DNA of 64,000 nt. It comes from Alkalihalobacillus sp. TS-13. Lineage in GTDB: Bacteria; Bacillota; Bacilli; Bacillales; Fictibacillaceae. Shown here in pieces: positions 26,398-37,369 of this stretch. Below the pieces are notes generated by a model that made no database searches, was not told the DNA's origin, and was given only the letters and a program-made list of their open reading frames with translations. The translations under genes and the position numbers were made by a program. Numbering within the stretch: position 1 is the stretch's first letter; the number at the start of each line of letters is the position of its first letter. Where the stretch lies: NCBI RefSeq assembly GCF_019720915.1, contig NZ_JAHKSI010000001.1:682001-746000 (forward strand), given 5' to 3'.

Positions 26398-27330
26398 ATG
26401 TTTGAGCATGAAACAGTATTGAAACAAGAAGCAATCGATGGACTTAACATTAAAGAAGATGGCATCTACGTGGATTGTACCCTTGGCGGAGCGGGCCATA
26501 CAGAAGAAATATTGAAAAGGCTCACTTCAGGACATGTTTATGCATTTGATCAGGATCTTCACGCTATCAACCATGCGAAAGAAAGATTGGAAGAGTACGA
26601 TGGTAAGTTCAGTATCATCAGATCTAATTTCAGAAATCTCAAGCATGAACTCATTGAAAAAGGGATTAGTGGTGTTGACGGTATTTTGTTTGACCTTGGT
26701 GTATCATCTCCGCAACTTGACGAGGCAGATCGAGGTTTCAGTTATCATCAAGACGCCCCATTGGACATGAGGATGGATCAGACAAGCGAACTAACCGCGT
26801 TCCATGTAGTGAATGAATGGTCGTATGAACAAATTGTCTCGATATTGTTTAAATATGGAGAAGAAAAATTCGCGAAATCAATCGCACGAAAAATTGAAGC
26901 CCACCGGGAACGAGAAACAATTCAAACCACGGGTGAATTGGTAGAAATCATTAAAGAGGCAATCCCGGCTAGAGCACGTCGAAAAGGTGGACATCCTGCC
27001 AAAAGAACATTCCAAGCCATTCGTATAGCCGTTAATGATGAACTAAATGCATTTGAAGAGGCTTTACGTGATGGGATTGAAATGTTGAACACAGGGGGAA
27101 GAATCTGTGTCATTACGTTCCATTCTCTTGAGGACCGTTTATGTAAAAAAGTTTTCAAGGAAGTGAGCAGTGAACCAGATTTACCACCAGGATTGCCAGT
27201 TGTTCCAGAGGAATACCAACCGGACATGAAATTGATCACCCGGAAACCGATAACTCCAGATAGTGGAGAACAAGAGAAGAATAGAAGAGCGAGATCGTCC
27301 AAATTACGGATCGCCGAGAAGAGAAAATAG
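26398..27330 (+). CDS. rsmH: 16S rRNA (cytosine1402-N4)-methyltransferase RsmH
   Basis: A 310-residue SAM methyltransferase of the MraW family: [14 protein letters not shown], then [16 protein letters not shown] (SAM motif, about residues 23-38), [20 protein letters not shown] (about 97-116), PLDMRMD (about 121-127) and [11 protein letters not shown] (about 236-246). It methylates C1402 in the ribosomal P-site. Second gene of the dcw cluster, 39 nt after mraZ. Confidence 0.96.
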   Translation: MFEHETVLKQEAIDGLNIKEDGIYVDCTLGGAGHTEEILKRLTSGHVYAFDQDLHAINHAKERLEEYDGKFSIIRSNFRNLKHELIEKGISGVDGILFDLGVSSPQLDEADRGFSYHQDAPLDMRMDQTSELTAFHVVNEWSYEQIVSILFKYGEEKFAKSIARKIEAHRERETIQTTGELVEIIKEAIPARARRKGGHPAKRTFQAIRIAVNDELNAFEEALRDGIEMLNTGGRICVITFHSLEDRLCKKVFKEVSSEPDLPPGLPVVPEEYQPDMKLITRKPITPDSGEQEKNRRARSSKLRIAEKRK

Positions 27331-27347
27331 AAAGGGGAACTGGGAGT

Positions 27348-27710
27348 ATGAGCAATCTTGCCCATCAAGTAGAAAGAAAAACCAATCATGTTCAAAATCC
27401 ACAACCGCAACCGAATGTGGTTAGAAGAAAAAGATCGAAAATCACAAAAGGGGAGAAGGTTCTCTGGACAGTTGCTGCAATGATGTTAGCTGCAGCTTCG
27501 ATCTTCATGATTTCAAATTATGCCGAAATGTATACTGTGAACAAAGAAATTCAGGTTATGGAACAAAATATTGATAAGCAAAGCAAGCAGGTGGATGATC
27601 TAACACTTAAAAAATCAGAGCTAAGCGAGCCTTTGCGCATCATTAACTTCGCAGAACAAAAACTAGGAATGAAGTTCGACGATAAAAATATCAAAGTAGT
27701 AAACAATTAG
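27348..27710 (+). CDS. ftsL: Cell division protein FtsL
   Basis: A 120-residue bitopic protein: basic cytoplasmic N-terminus (about residues 1-36), one membrane segment (about 38-58: LWTVAAMMLAAASIFMIS) and an external coiled coil (about 60-112) ending in the LGMKF motif. It forms the FtsL-DivIC-DivIB complex that activates septal peptidoglycan synthesis. Small size, topology and position between rsmH and pbpB identify it. Confidence 0.92.
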   Translation: MSNLAHQVERKTNHVQNPQPQPNVVRRKRSKITKGEKVLWTVAAMMLAAASIFMISNYAEMYTVNKEIQVMEQNIDKQSKQVDDLTLKKSELSEPLRIINFAEQKLGMKFDDKNIKVVNN

Positions 27711-27726
27711 TTTAGGTGTGGTTTGA

Positions 27727-29919
27727 ATGATAGAGAAAAAGAATTCGAATATTAATAAAGGAGCAGTGATTTTATCTTTGATATTTGTCCTGCTCTTTTT
27801 CTTATTGATTGGACGCTATTTCTATTTAGGTTGGACGGGTCAAGCTGAAGGTGTCAATCTAGAAGAAATGGCTGAGAAACAATGGACACGGGAAGCGGCC
27901 CTTGATGCAGACCGAGGAACAATTTTCGACCGTAACGGAAAGGCGATTGCTGAAGATATCCCTTCGTACAACGTGATTGCAATTCTCGATAAAGATTATG
28001 CGAATCACATCAAAGATCCTGCTGAGGCAGCTAGTAAACTTGCTCCATTACTAGGCATGTCTGAATCGAGATTGACAGAATTGATGAGCAAGGAAGGTCC
28101 TTTCCAGGTGGAACTGGGGCCAGGTGGAAAACAGATCAGCCATTCAAAAATGGAAGAAATAAAAGCGTTGGATATCAGCGGAATTGATTTCAAACGGCTT
28201 ACAAAAAGATATTACCCGAACCAGGACTTTGCTTCTCACATTCTAGGATTCACTACGAATAATGATGAGGGCGTAAGAGCTGGGGCGATGGGCCTCGAAA
28301 AAGCGTTAGATGAATATCTACAAGAAGAAGATGGATCCCTAAAGTATCAAAGCGACCGTTATGGTTATAAATTACCTGATCCTAAAGAAGTCATCAAAGA
28401 ACCAAAACATGGCGCAAGCGTCCATTTGACTCTTGATGAAAAGATCCAATTATTCCTTGAACAAGCGATGAATAATGTTCAGGAAGAATATGAACCTAAA
28501 CGGATGATGGCAATCGTTGCAGATCCAAAGACCGGAAAGATCCTAGCGTTGTCAAACCGTCCAAGTTTCAATCCGAATGTAAGGGATATCACGAATTATA
28601 CGAATTTTTCTATCGGATCAGCATTTGAACCAGGTTCAACGATGAAGATTTTTACACTTGCAGCAGCCATTGAAGAAGGGGTCTATAACGGTAACGCAGA
28701 ATATCAATCAGGCGTTTATAAAACCAAGCACAGCAGAATAAGTGACCATAACAATGGCCGAGGCTGGGGCAAAATCACCTATGATGAGGGTGTGCAACAT
28801 TCTTCCAACGTAGCATTTTCGAAAATCGCAAAAGAGCAACTTGGTTTCGATAAGCTTCATGAATACTTGACTGAACGTTGGGAATTTGATGAAAAAACCG
28901 GAATAAACATCCCAGGTGAAGCAGATTCAAAAATCCAATTCGACTGGGAGATTGAAAAACTTGCTACTGCTTTTGGACAAGGAACATCGATCACTCCGAT
29001 CCAGCAAATCCAGGCAGCAACAGCGATCGCAAATGGCGGAAAGATGATGAAACCGTATGTCGTTGATAAAATCGTAGATAAGAACAATGATGATGTGATA
29101 AAGAGTTATAAGCCAGAAGTTGTAGGGGAACCAATTTCTTCAGATACGTCCAAGCAAGTCCGTAAATTATTAAGATCAGTAGTAACCGATGGTACAGGGA
29201 AAAATTATAATATTGAAGGTTACGATGTTGCTGGCAAGACTGGAACTGCACAATTGTATGGCATGGATGGAAAAATAATGAAAGGTCATGACAACTATAT
29301 CTTTTCTTTCTTAGGAATGGCTCCTGCAGACGATCCGAAGCTATTGGTCTATGTCGCAATCGATCGTCCTGACCTTGACGACGAGGCCTATGAATCAGGT
29401 TCCGTACCTGTATCAAAAGTATTCAATCCAGTTTTGCAGAGCAGTTTGCAATACTTGAATATCACTCCGGATGAAGCAAGTGAAGAAAATTCGGAAGATA
29501 GATCTTCAAGTGGAGTCACCCTAGAAGACTTTGAAGGTAAATCGTCGAATTCAGTTAAAGAACGGTTAGAGGAAAAAGGATTGAAGGTTGAAGTCTTTGG
29601 TGAAGGTGATCGCATCGTCAATCAAGCCCCTTACACCGATACCACAGTGCTTAAAGGCGAACAGGTCTTCCTTAGAACGGAAGGGGATGTGAAAATGCCT
29701 GACTTGACGGGGATGTCACGTTCGGAAGTTCTTCGCCTTTCACAAGTTCTTGGGTTGAAGACTCCGGAATTTACAGGAAATGGATTCGTTTCGTTGCAAA
29801 GTATTAAGAAAGGATCGGTTGTGAAGGCGAATTCACCCCTTCTCGTAGAGTTGAAGACACCACAAGAATCGTTGCAGCAACATGAAGATGAACAAGAGAA
29901 TAATGGCGAAGAAGAATAA
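27727..29919 (+). CDS. pbpB: Penicillin-binding protein 2B (septal transpeptidase)
   Basis: A 730-residue class B PBP: membrane anchor (about residues 13-34), pedestal/dimerisation domain (about 55-230), transpeptidase domain with the active-site Ser304 in EPGSTMKI, SSN in GVQHSSNVAF, and KTGT in VAGKTGTAQLYG, then two C-terminal PASTA domains (about 596-715) and an acidic Gln/Glu tail. It is the essential septum transpeptidase working with FtsW. Lies 16 nt after ftsL. Confidence 0.96.
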   Translation: MIEKKNSNINKGAVILSLIFVLLFFLLIGRYFYLGWTGQAEGVNLEEMAEKQWTREAALDADRGTIFDRNGKAIAEDIPSYNVIAILDKDYANHIKDPAEAASKLAPLLGMSESRLTELMSKEGPFQVELGPGGKQISHSKMEEIKALDISGIDFKRLTKRYYPNQDFASHILGFTTNNDEGVRAGAMGLEKALDEYLQEEDGSLKYQSDRYGYKLPDPKEVIKEPKHGASVHLTLDEKIQLFLEQAMNNVQEEYEPKRMMAIVADPKTGKILALSNRPSFNPNVRDITNYTNFSIGSAFEPGSTMKIFTLAAAIEEGVYNGNAEYQSGVYKTKHSRISDHNNGRGWGKITYDEGVQHSSNVAFSKIAKEQLGFDKLHEYLTERWEFDEKTGINIPGEADSKIQFDWEIEKLATAFGQGTSITPIQQIQAATAIANGGKMMKPYVVDKIVDKNNDDVIKSYKPEVVGEPISSDTSKQVRKLLRSVVTDGTGKNYNIEGYDVAGKTGTAQLYGMDGKIMKGHDNYIFSFLGMAPADDPKLLVYVAIDRPDLDDEAYESGSVPVSKVFNPVLQSSLQYLNITPDEASEENSEDRSSSGVTLEDFEGKSSNSVKERLEEKGLKVEVFGEGDRIVNQAPYTDTTVLKGEQVFLRTEGDVKMPDLTGMSRSEVLRLSQVLGLKTPEFTGNGFVSLQSIKKGSVVKANSPLLVELKTPQESLQQHEDEQENNGEEE

Positions 29920-29990
29920 CTGATTTGTTCTAGCTGTTTCTGTACAGGCATATAAATGAAACGAGCTCATCTGCCGAGGAGGTTGGACAA

Positions 29991-31925
29991 GTGCGGGTTT
30001 CTAATGTGACTGTACGGAGGCGGCTTGTTTTTGTGTTTATTGCCGGACTTTTATTTCTAATAGTGATCATGGGTCGGTTAGGGTATGTTCAGTTTGTGAA
30101 AGGGGAATGGTTGACAGGTTTGGCTCTAGATTCATGGAGTCGGAATGTACCATTTGAACCGAAACGTGGAGAAATCCTCGACCGAAATGGAGTTGGGATT
30201 GCGAAAAATATCAGCGCTCCCACGGTTTACGTCGTACCTAAGCAAGTGAGGGATCCTGCCGGGACTGCACAAAAGCTGGCGGCAGCGTTGAATATCAGTG
30301 AAAAAGAAGTATATAAGACGATCACTAAGAAGGAATCGATCGTCAACATTTACCCTGGAGGGAGGAAAATCAGTAATAAGAAAGCGAATGAAATACGAGC
30401 TTATGATCTGCCAGGGGTATTTATAGCGGAGGACAGCAAACGTCATTATCCGTTTGGAAACTATTTATCTCACGTCTTAGGGTTCGTCGGAATTGATAAC
30501 CAGGGTTTGACTGGGTTGGAGCTTCAATATGATGAATATTTGAGTGGTGATGAGGGACATGTATCCTTTTATACAGATGTCCGTGGAAATCGAATGCCCT
30601 CATTGTCGGATGAATATGAACAACCGACAGATGGTCTTGACCTGAAACTTACCATCGATTCCAAAGTACAATCGATCATCGAACGTGAACTGGATATTGC
30701 AGAAGCAACCTATAATCCGGATGGGGTCCTCGCGATCGCCATGGATCCGAAAACAGGTGAAATTCTTGGTATGTCCAGCAGGCCAGATTATAATCCATCC
30801 AATTACCGGGAAGTTCCTCAAGAGATATACAATCGTAATAAACCGGTGTGGAGCACGTATGAGCCTGGTTCAACATTCAAAATCATTACGTTAGCTGCTG
30901 CACTTGAAGAAAACAAGGTTGATCTTCAAAGAGACTCGATCCATGATCCAGGTTCGATAGAAGTTGCGGGGCGAAAATTAAGATGTTGGAAAAAAGGCGG
31001 CCATGGAAGTGAAACTTTTTTAGAAGTCGTTCAAAATTCATGTAACCCAGGGTTTGTCGTCTTAGGACAGCGATTAGGTAAAGAGAAGCTGTTTTCATAT
31101 ATTAAGGATTTTGGTTTCGGTGAAAAGACCGGGATCGATCTTCAAGGAGAAAGTACGGGAATCCTTTTCAATCTTGATCGAGTTGGTCCGCTTGAACTAG
31201 CAACTACAGCATTCGGACAGGGGGTCTCCGTAACACCGATCCAGCAGGTTTCAGCAGTTGCTGCCGCTGTGAATGGAGGTTACCTGTACACTCCATACGT
31301 AGCGAAAGAATGGTTGGATCCTGAAACAGGAGAAACCGTAAGTAGAACAACTCCTGATATGAAGCGACGCGTCATTTCAGAGGATACTTCTAAACAAGTG
31401 AGAGAAGCACTTGAAACTGTCGTAGCCCAAGGGACTGGTAAAGGAGCTTTCGTAGATGGCTACCGTGTTGGCGGAAAGACAGGGACTGCACAGAAAGCTG
31501 TGAACGGTCAATATTTGAAAGACAATCATATCGTATCTTTTATTGGATTTGCCCCTGCAGATGATCCTCAAATTGTGGTATATGTAGCTGTGGATAATCC
31601 TAAAGGAACGTTGCAATTCGGAGGAATTGTAGCAGCCCCGATTGTTGGGAATATCATTGAGGATAGTCTGCCGGCAATGGGTGTACCTAAACGGAAGAAT
31701 CAAGTAGAAAAGGAATTGACCTGGCTTGATCAGCCTTTGATTGAAATACCAGATCTTAAAGGTAAAAGCAGACAGGATATCCATAAAGCATTCTATGAAT
31801 TGAAAATCGAAACTGTCGGTTCAGGAGACGTTGTCATTGACCAAGCACCTGATCCTGGTCTTAAAATGACAGTAGGGTCGACGATTCGTCTTTATATGGG
31901 TGACAAAACATCCTTAGAAGATTAG
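29991..31925 (+). CDS. spoVD: Stage V sporulation protein D (cortex transpeptidase)
   Basis: A 644-residue class B PBP: membrane anchor (about residues 10-30), pedestal domain, transpeptidase domain with Ser294 in EPGSTFKI, SCN in VQNSCNPGF, KTGT in VGGKTGTAQKAV, and a single PASTA domain (about 582-638). It makes spore cortex peptidoglycan together with SpoVE. Start is the GTG at 29991 with AGGAGG upstream. The 71-nt gap after pbpB includes CATATAAAT at 29949-29957, resembling a SigE -10, but no clear -35 is seen. Confidence 0.95.
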   Translation: MRVSNVTVRRRLVFVFIAGLLFLIVIMGRLGYVQFVKGEWLTGLALDSWSRNVPFEPKRGEILDRNGVGIAKNISAPTVYVVPKQVRDPAGTAQKLAAALNISEKEVYKTITKKESIVNIYPGGRKISNKKANEIRAYDLPGVFIAEDSKRHYPFGNYLSHVLGFVGIDNQGLTGLELQYDEYLSGDEGHVSFYTDVRGNRMPSLSDEYEQPTDGLDLKLTIDSKVQSIIERELDIAEATYNPDGVLAIAMDPKTGEILGMSSRPDYNPSNYREVPQEIYNRNKPVWSTYEPGSTFKIITLAAALEENKVDLQRDSIHDPGSIEVAGRKLRCWKKGGHGSETFLEVVQNSCNPGFVVLGQRLGKEKLFSYIKDFGFGEKTGIDLQGESTGILFNLDRVGPLELATTAFGQGVSVTPIQQVSAVAAAVNGGYLYTPYVAKEWLDPETGETVSRTTPDMKRRVISEDTSKQVREALETVVAQGTGKGAFVDGYRVGGKTGTAQKAVNGQYLKDNHIVSFIGFAPADDPQIVVYVAVDNPKGTLQFGGIVAAPIVGNIIEDSLPAMGVPKRKNQVEKELTWLDQPLIEIPDLKGKSRQDIHKAFYELKIETVGSGDVVIDQAPDPGLKMTVGSTIRLYMGDKTSLED

Positions 31926-32040
31926 AATGGAAGCAAGAGTACTACATCTGGAACAAGCATATGGATCAGTTTTAAGTAAAGGCTCTGCAAATATAGTGGG
32001 AAAAGCAATATTTCCATAACGGGGTCAAGGATTTAAAATG

Positions 32041-32132
32041 GTGTCAGACATTCTCTTGTTCAATCAACAGACCTGAGTAGAGTGCTCTTACAGAGACTGT
32101 TGATTCATCGAGAGTGTTTGGCACTTTCTTTT
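32041..32132 (+). terminator. Long imperfect hairpin between spoVD and murE
   Basis: Arms 32041-32070 (GTGTCAGACATTCTC... ending ATCAACAG) and 32097-32124 (CTGTTGATT... ending TTTGGCAC) pair over about 24 of 28 positions, followed by TTTCTTTT. It would separate the spoVD transcript from murE. Confidence 0.7.
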
Positions 32133-32177
32133 GAATGTATAGTAATATAGAGATGGAAGATAAGCATAAAGGATGGA

Positions 32178-33671
32178 ATGTCAGAAATGAAGAAATTAAA
32201 TGAATTACTCGATAAGCTTTTTGTGTATCAATTGAAGAACGAAGGGAATCCGGAAATCACTGGAATTGAGATGGATTCTCGTAATGTAGAAAGCGGCAAC
32301 CTCTTTATTTGTATTAAAGGGGCAAATTTTGATGGACATGAATACGTCGACGATGTAGTCAAAAAAGGAGCTACTGCGATTGTAGCTGAAGAAATGGTTG
32401 AAACAACTGTACCTGTTGTACTCGTTAGAGACAGCCGCCACGCCCTCGCTGTACTTTCAGACCAATTCTATGACCACCCGACGCATCAACTACAGTTGAT
32501 TGGTGTGACAGGGACGAATGGAAAGACCACAATTACACACATCCTCGATAAAATGTTTCAAGATCAGGGTAATCGGACTGGTGTAATCGGAACGATTGAG
32601 ATGAGAATCAACAATCAAAAGTACCCTGTAGCCAATACGACACCAGAGTCACCATTCCTACAGAAAGCTTTTGCAAAAATGGTCGATGAAAAAGTGGACG
32701 GTGCGTTCATGGAGGTATCTTCCCATGCCCTGGAAATGGGTAGGGTACGTGGTTGTGACTTCGATATTGCCATATTTACGAATCTCTCACAGGACCATCT
32801 AGATTATCATAAAACGATGGATCAGTACCTCCAGGCAAAAGGGCTTCTTTTTTCCCAACTTGGAAATACATATGGTAACAGGAAGGAAAAACTCGCCGTC
32901 TTAAATGAAGATGATCCAGCAACAGCAAAATACAAAAAAGTTACTGCAGCTCAAATCATGACATATGGAATTGAAAACGATAGCGATGTCATGGCGAAAG
33001 ATATATCAATCACAGGAAAAGGGACAACGTTTCAATTGCATACATTGAGGGGTATATATAAGGTTCAGATGAAGCTGATTGGTAAATTCAGTGTATATAA
33101 TGTCCTGGCTGCTGTTACAGCTGGAATAGCTGCAGGTCTCGATGAACAAAAAATGGTGGAATCTGTCGAAAGACTAGAAGGGGTTCCGGGTCGATTTGAA
33201 GTTGTAGATGAAGGACAACCATACACTGTCATAGTCGATTATGCACATACACCAGACAGTTTGGAAAATGTGTTGACCACAATCAGAGAGTTTGCTGAAG
33301 GTAAGATATCCGTCATCGTAGGGTGTGGAGGAGACCGCGATCGGACAAAAAGACCATTGATGGCTAAAATAGCTGTGGCTCATTCGGATCTCGCTATTTT
33401 CACTTCAGACAATCCACGTACAGAGGATCCTCAGCAAATCTTGAAGGATATGGAAGATGGAGTCGAGGCTGGTTCTTATACTTCCATCATTGATCGGAAA
33501 GCCGCTATTGAATATGCCATCGATAATGCAGGAGAAAATGATGTGATCTTGATTGCCGGAAAAGGCCATGAAACCTATCAGATCATCGGCAACATTACAA
33601 TCGATTTCGATGACAGAGAAATTGCACATGAAGCGATTCAAAAGCACAACATCCAGGATCCATCAAAATAA
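32178..33671 (+). CDS. murE: UDP-N-acetylmuramoyl-tripeptide synthetase MurE
   Basis: A 497-residue Mur ligase. It has [19 protein letters not shown] (ATP loop, about residues 104-122), TTPESP (about 154-159), [13 protein letters not shown] (about 176-188) and DNPRTEDP (about 411-418). The DNPR motif marks enzymes adding meso-diaminopimelate, as expected for Bacillus cell wall. The first ATG (32178) has AAAGGA close by; the ATG three codons on is an alternative. Confidence 0.95.
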   Translation: MSEMKKLNELLDKLFVYQLKNEGNPEITGIEMDSRNVESGNLFICIKGANFDGHEYVDDVVKKGATAIVAEEMVETTVPVVLVRDSRHALAVLSDQFYDHPTHQLQLIGVTGTNGKTTITHILDKMFQDQGNRTGVIGTIEMRINNQKYPVANTTPESPFLQKAFAKMVDEKVDGAFMEVSSHALEMGRVRGCDFDIAIFTNLSQDHLDYHKTMDQYLQAKGLLFSQLGNTYGNRKEKLAVLNEDDPATAKYKKVTAAQIMTYGIENDSDVMAKDISITGKGTTFQLHTLRGIYKVQMKLIGKFSVYNVLAAVTAGIAAGLDEQKMVESVERLEGVPGRFEVVDEGQPYTVIVDYAHTPDSLENVLTTIREFAEGKISVIVGCGGDRDRTKRPLMAKIAVAHSDLAIFTSDNPRTEDPQQILKDMEDGVEAGSYTSIIDRKAAIEYAIDNAGENDVILIAGKGHETYQIIGNITIDFDDREIAHEAIQKHNIQDPSK

Positions 33672-33720
33672 ATTCAGTGATCTTTATCGAAATTCATTAT
33701 TACTGGGAGGGGTTTAAAGA

Positions 33721-34692
33721 ATGGAAACAGCATTAATTGTTACCCTTCTGGCTTCATTTTTTGTAGCTGTCGTCCTTTCGCCGATTTTCATACCATTTCT
33801 AAAGCGTTTAAAATTCGGCCAAAGCATACGTGAAGAAGGGCCCAAATCACATCAAAAGAAATCCGGGACACCTACTATGGGCGGTATTGTCATCATCGTT
33901 TCATTAATTTTATCGACATTAGTTATTTCCTGGTATTTCGGGTTACTAACATTAGAAACGATGATTTTGTTATTTGTCACGTTAGGGTATGGAATCATAG
34001 GATTCATCGACGACTTCATCAAAGTGGTCATGAAGCGGAATCTAGGCCTTACTTCTAAACAGAAGCTGCTGGGACAACTCGTAATAGCAATCATTTTCTA
34101 TTTTGGTATGAAAGCAGCTGGAATATCGACAGCCTTGACTGTACCTGGTACTGAGTGGTCGATTGAATTAGGTTGGTTTTATTTCGTCCTTATCATCGTA
34201 ATGCTTGTTGGTGCATCAAACGCGGTAAATCTGACAGATGGTCTTGATGGCCTTTTGGCCGGAACTGCTGCAATTGCTTTCGGAGCATTTGCTGTGGTTG
34301 CTACAAGTAAATTTGAACTTAGTATTGCTTTGTTTTGTCTAGCGGTCGTAGGGTCTCTTCTTGGCTTTCTGGTTTTCAATGCACACCCTGCGAAAGTATT
34401 CATGGGTGATACTGGTTCTCTTGCCTTAGGAGGCGCGATTGCTGCAGTGGCGATTCTAACGAAAATGGAACTGCTGCTTGTCCTCATTGGCGGGGTATTC
34501 GTCATGGAGACTTTATCAGTCATGATTCAAGTCGTATCATTCAAAACCACTGGAAAGCGTATATTCAAAATGAGTCCATTACATCATCATTATGAACTGA
34601 TTGGTTGGAGTGAATGGCGGATTGTTGTAACATTCTGGACTGTAGGATTGTTGTTGGCTGCGATTGGTGTTTATATTGAGGTGTTGATCTAA
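33721..34692 (+). CDS. mraY: Phospho-N-acetylmuramoyl-pentapeptide transferase MraY
   Basis: A 323-residue enzyme with ten membrane segments. Motifs: [10 protein letters not shown] (about residues 45-54), [10 protein letters not shown] (about 98-107, catalytic Asp pair), [15 protein letters not shown] (about 168-182), and [15 protein letters not shown] (about 281-295). It makes lipid I from UDP-MurNAc-pentapeptide at the membrane. GGGAGGGG lies upstream of the ATG. Confidence 0.96.
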   Translation: METALIVTLLASFFVAVVLSPIFIPFLKRLKFGQSIREEGPKSHQKKSGTPTMGGIVIIVSLILSTLVISWYFGLLTLETMILLFVTLGYGIIGFIDDFIKVVMKRNLGLTSKQKLLGQLVIAIIFYFGMKAAGISTALTVPGTEWSIELGWFYFVLIIVMLVGASNAVNLTDGLDGLLAGTAAIAFGAFAVVATSKFELSIALFCLAVVGSLLGFLVFNAHPAKVFMGDTGSLALGGAIAAVAILTKMELLLVLIGGVFVMETLSVMIQVVSFKTTGKRIFKMSPLHHHYELIGWSEWRIVVTFWTVGLLLAAIGVYIEVLI

Positions 34693-34693
34693 A

Positions 34694-36046
34694 GTGGAGC
34701 GCAAACATGAACTCAACAATAAGAATGTGCTAGTAGTTGGACTTGCGAAAAGTGGTTTTGCTGCAGCTAAAGTGTTAGTCAAGTATGGTGCGAATGTAAT
34801 TGTTAACGATATGAAAGAGCTTGAAAAGAATCAGGAAGCAAAAGAACTGATCAACCAGGGGGTTGAAGTCCACTGCGGTAGCCATCCGCTAACTCTGTTG
34901 GACAAGCCGATCGATTTCATAGTGAAAAACCCAGGTATCCCGTATACTAACCCATTGATTGATGCAGCACTGGAAAAGGAGATTCCGGTATTTACTGAAG
35001 TAGAACTCGTTTCCTATTTGACCGATGCAGAAATCATTGGAATTACGGGTTCAAATGGAAAAACGACGACTACCACGTTAGTAGGTCTGATGATGGAGAA
35101 CAGTCCGAAAAAACCAGTAGTCGCAGGAAATATCGGTACAGTCCTATGTGAGGTAGCTGATCAGACGGGTATGGATGATATCCTTGTTGCGGAGCTTTCA
35201 AGTTTTCAATTGATGGGTGTTCAAACCTTCAAACCTTACATCGGTGTGCTTTTGAATATCTTTGATGCCCATTTGGATTATCATGGGACTCGTGAAGCAT
35301 ACGGAAAAGCGAAAGCACGATTATTCATGAATCAAACTAAAGAAGACTATTGTATCTACAATGCGGACGATCAAGAAGTCATGGCGTTGATTAAAAAGGT
35401 GGAGAGCAAAAAGGTACCATTCAGTACAAAGCAGACGTTACCGAACGGTGCTTGTCTGAAAGAGGGTTTTGTGACATTCAATGATGAAAGGATCATTGCG
35501 ATAGATGAAATCGTCCTCCCAGGTGAACATAGCCTTGAAAACATCTTGGCTGCAACTGCTGCCGCCAAAATAGCAGGTGCAGATAACAATCAGATCATCA
35601 ACGTTTTGAAAACTTTCGGCGGGGTGGAGCATCGTCTGCAATTTGTCGAGGCTGTAGAAGGTGTTAAATTCTATAATGATTCGAAGGCAACCAATATTCT
35701 CGCTACGCAAAAAGCGATTTCAGCCTTTAACCAACCATTGATTCTACTTGCTGGTGGATTGGATCGTGGAAACGATTTTGATGAATTGATCCCTTATTTA
35801 TACAATACAAAAGCATTGATTACTTTCGGAGAAACTGCACCGAAATTGATAAAAACCGCAAAAGAAGCAGGAATAAAGGTGATTGAACATGTTGATAATG
35901 TTGAAAAAGCCGTTCCTGTTGCTTATGAGTGCTCCGTTTCGGGTGATGTCGTATTATTATCTCCAGCATGTGCTAGCTGGGATCAGTATCCTTCTTTCGA
36001 ACAAAGAGGGGACATGTTTATCGAAGCGGTGCATAAACTTAGGTAA
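34694..36046 (+). CDS. murD: UDP-N-acetylmuramoylalanine-D-glutamate ligase MurD
   Basis: A 450-residue Mur ligase: N-terminal Rossmann domain NVLVVGLAKSGFAAAKVL (about residues 10-27), IIGITGSNGKTTTTTLVG (about 113-130), NDSKATN (about 319-325) and LSPACASWDQYPSFEQRG (about 416-433). It adds D-glutamate to UDP-MurNAc-L-Ala. Start at GTG 34694, one base after the mraY stop, with GAGGTG 10 nt upstream. Confidence 0.95.
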   Translation: MERKHELNNKNVLVVGLAKSGFAAAKVLVKYGANVIVNDMKELEKNQEAKELINQGVEVHCGSHPLTLLDKPIDFIVKNPGIPYTNPLIDAALEKEIPVFTEVELVSYLTDAEIIGITGSNGKTTTTTLVGLMMENSPKKPVVAGNIGTVLCEVADQTGMDDILVAELSSFQLMGVQTFKPYIGVLLNIFDAHLDYHGTREAYGKAKARLFMNQTKEDYCIYNADDQEVMALIKKVESKKVPFSTKQTLPNGACLKEGFVTFNDERIIAIDEIVLPGEHSLENILAATAAAKIAGADNNQIINVLKTFGGVEHRLQFVEAVEGVKFYNDSKATNILATQKAISAFNQPLILLAGGLDRGNDFDELIPYLYNTKALITFGETAPKLIKTAKEAGIKVIEHVDNVEKAVPVAYECSVSGDVVLLSPACASWDQYPSFEQRGDMFIEAVHKLR

Positions 36047-36159
36047 TAGAAGTTGTTCGAAAGCGATAGCTCACTCCTGATGAGGATGAATGGATCTATC
36101 TTCCTTCTGGACACAATCTTAACAGGACGTTTTAAACCTATGGATTAGGGGTGTCTTGA

Positions 36160-37260
36160 TTGCCTAAGGCTAAAAAAACACCAGATTTCGTTTTGGTTAT
36201 TGTGACGATGACATTGCTTGCGATTGGAATCATAACTGTATATAGTGCCAGTGCCCAATGGGCAGAGATTCGATTCGAAGATTCCTTTTTCTTCGCTAAG
36301 CGCCAATTGTTGTTTGCAGGGTTAGGTATCATTGCGATGTTCCTGATCATGCAAGTGGATTATTGGAGCTGGTCGAATTGGTCGAAACTCCTCCTCATTG
36401 CATGCTTTGTCCTTCTTGTCGCTGTTTTGATCCCTGGTATAGGGATGGTACGTGGTGGTGCAAGGAGCTGGATCGGTGTAGGTGCCTTCTCCATCCAGCC
36501 TTCTGAATTTACCAAGCTTGCGATGATTGCTTTTCTGGCAAGGTACCTATCTCTGAATCAAAAGCGTATCACTTCTTTTAAAAAAGGGCTGGTTCCTTCG
36601 CTCGGGGTTGTGTTATTTGCCTTCGGAATGATCATGCTTCAGCCAGACTTGGGGACGGGCGCTGTATTAGTAGGAACATGTATCGTGATGATCTATGTTG
36701 CTGGAGCGAGGGTAAGCCACTTCGTCGGACTGGGCTTCATCGGTCTGATTGGATTTGTTGTCCTGATCATTTCAGCCCCATACCGGATTAAAAGAATTAC
36801 ATCGTTTCTCGATCCATGGAGTGACCCCCTCGGCAGCGGGTTTCAAATCATCCAGTCCCTATATGCAATAGGACCAGGTGGATTGCTGGGGTTGGGACTG
36901 GGACAAAGTCGACAGAAGTTCGGGTATCTGCCAGAGCCTCAAACCGATTTCATCTTTGCGATACTTGCAGAGGAGCTAGGGTTCATCGGTGGTTCATTAG
37001 TCCTGTTGTTATTTGGTCTCCTCCTTTGGAGAGGCGTGCGTATCGCACTGGGTGCACCCGATTTATTCGGCAGCCTTCTTGCAATCGGTATTATCGGCAT
37101 GATCGCGATCCAGGTCATGATCAACATAGGAGTTGTGACTGGTTTGATGCCTGTTACGGGGATCACTCTTCCATTTTTAAGCTATGGCGGATCTTCTTTA
37201 ACCCTGATGCTCATGGCACTCGGTGTTTTATTGAACATAAGCCGATATGCACGGTATTGA
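36160..37260 (+). CDS. spoVE: SpoVE (SEDS glycosyltransferase, FtsW/RodA family)
   Basis: A 366-residue protein with about ten membrane segments and the SEDS motifs: VYSASAQWAE (about residues 28-37), GARSWIGVGAFSIQPSEFTK (about 100-119), LQPDLGTG (about 163-170), and FLSYGGSSL (about 343-351). SpoVE polymerises glycan strands of the spore cortex with SpoVD. Position after murD matches SpoVE rather than FtsW. Start is the TTG at 36160 with AGGGGTG upstream. A terminator follows, where B. subtilis continues into murG. Confidence 0.92.
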   Translation: MPKAKKTPDFVLVIVTMTLLAIGIITVYSASAQWAEIRFEDSFFFAKRQLLFAGLGIIAMFLIMQVDYWSWSNWSKLLLIACFVLLVAVLIPGIGMVRGGARSWIGVGAFSIQPSEFTKLAMIAFLARYLSLNQKRITSFKKGLVPSLGVVLFAFGMIMLQPDLGTGAVLVGTCIVMIYVAGARVSHFVGLGFIGLIGFVVLIISAPYRIKRITSFLDPWSDPLGSGFQIIQSLYAIGPGGLLGLGLGQSRQKFGYLPEPQTDFIFAILAEELGFIGGSLVLLLFGLLLWRGVRIALGAPDLFGSLLAIGIIGMIAIQVMINIGVVTGLMPVTGITLPFLSYGGSSLTLMLMALGVLLNISRYARY

Positions 37261-37334
37261 CGCTAGACAATAAACCCGCTTTCTATTAGACTTTAAAATG
37301 AGGAATCATTCATTTTATGGGCAAGAACGAATCA

Positions 37335-37362
37335 GCTTGGCAGATGCCAAGTTTCTTTTTTT
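37335..37362 (+). terminator. Terminator after spoVE
   Basis: Perfect 7-bp stem CTTGGCA / TGCCAAG with 2-nt centre followed by TTTCTTTTTTT. Confidence 0.8.
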
Positions 37363-37369
37363 GTAAGTT

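Noticed and set aside
29949-29957. SigE promoter for spoVD
   Set aside because: The -10-like CATATAAAT is good but I see no matching -35 at the right distance.
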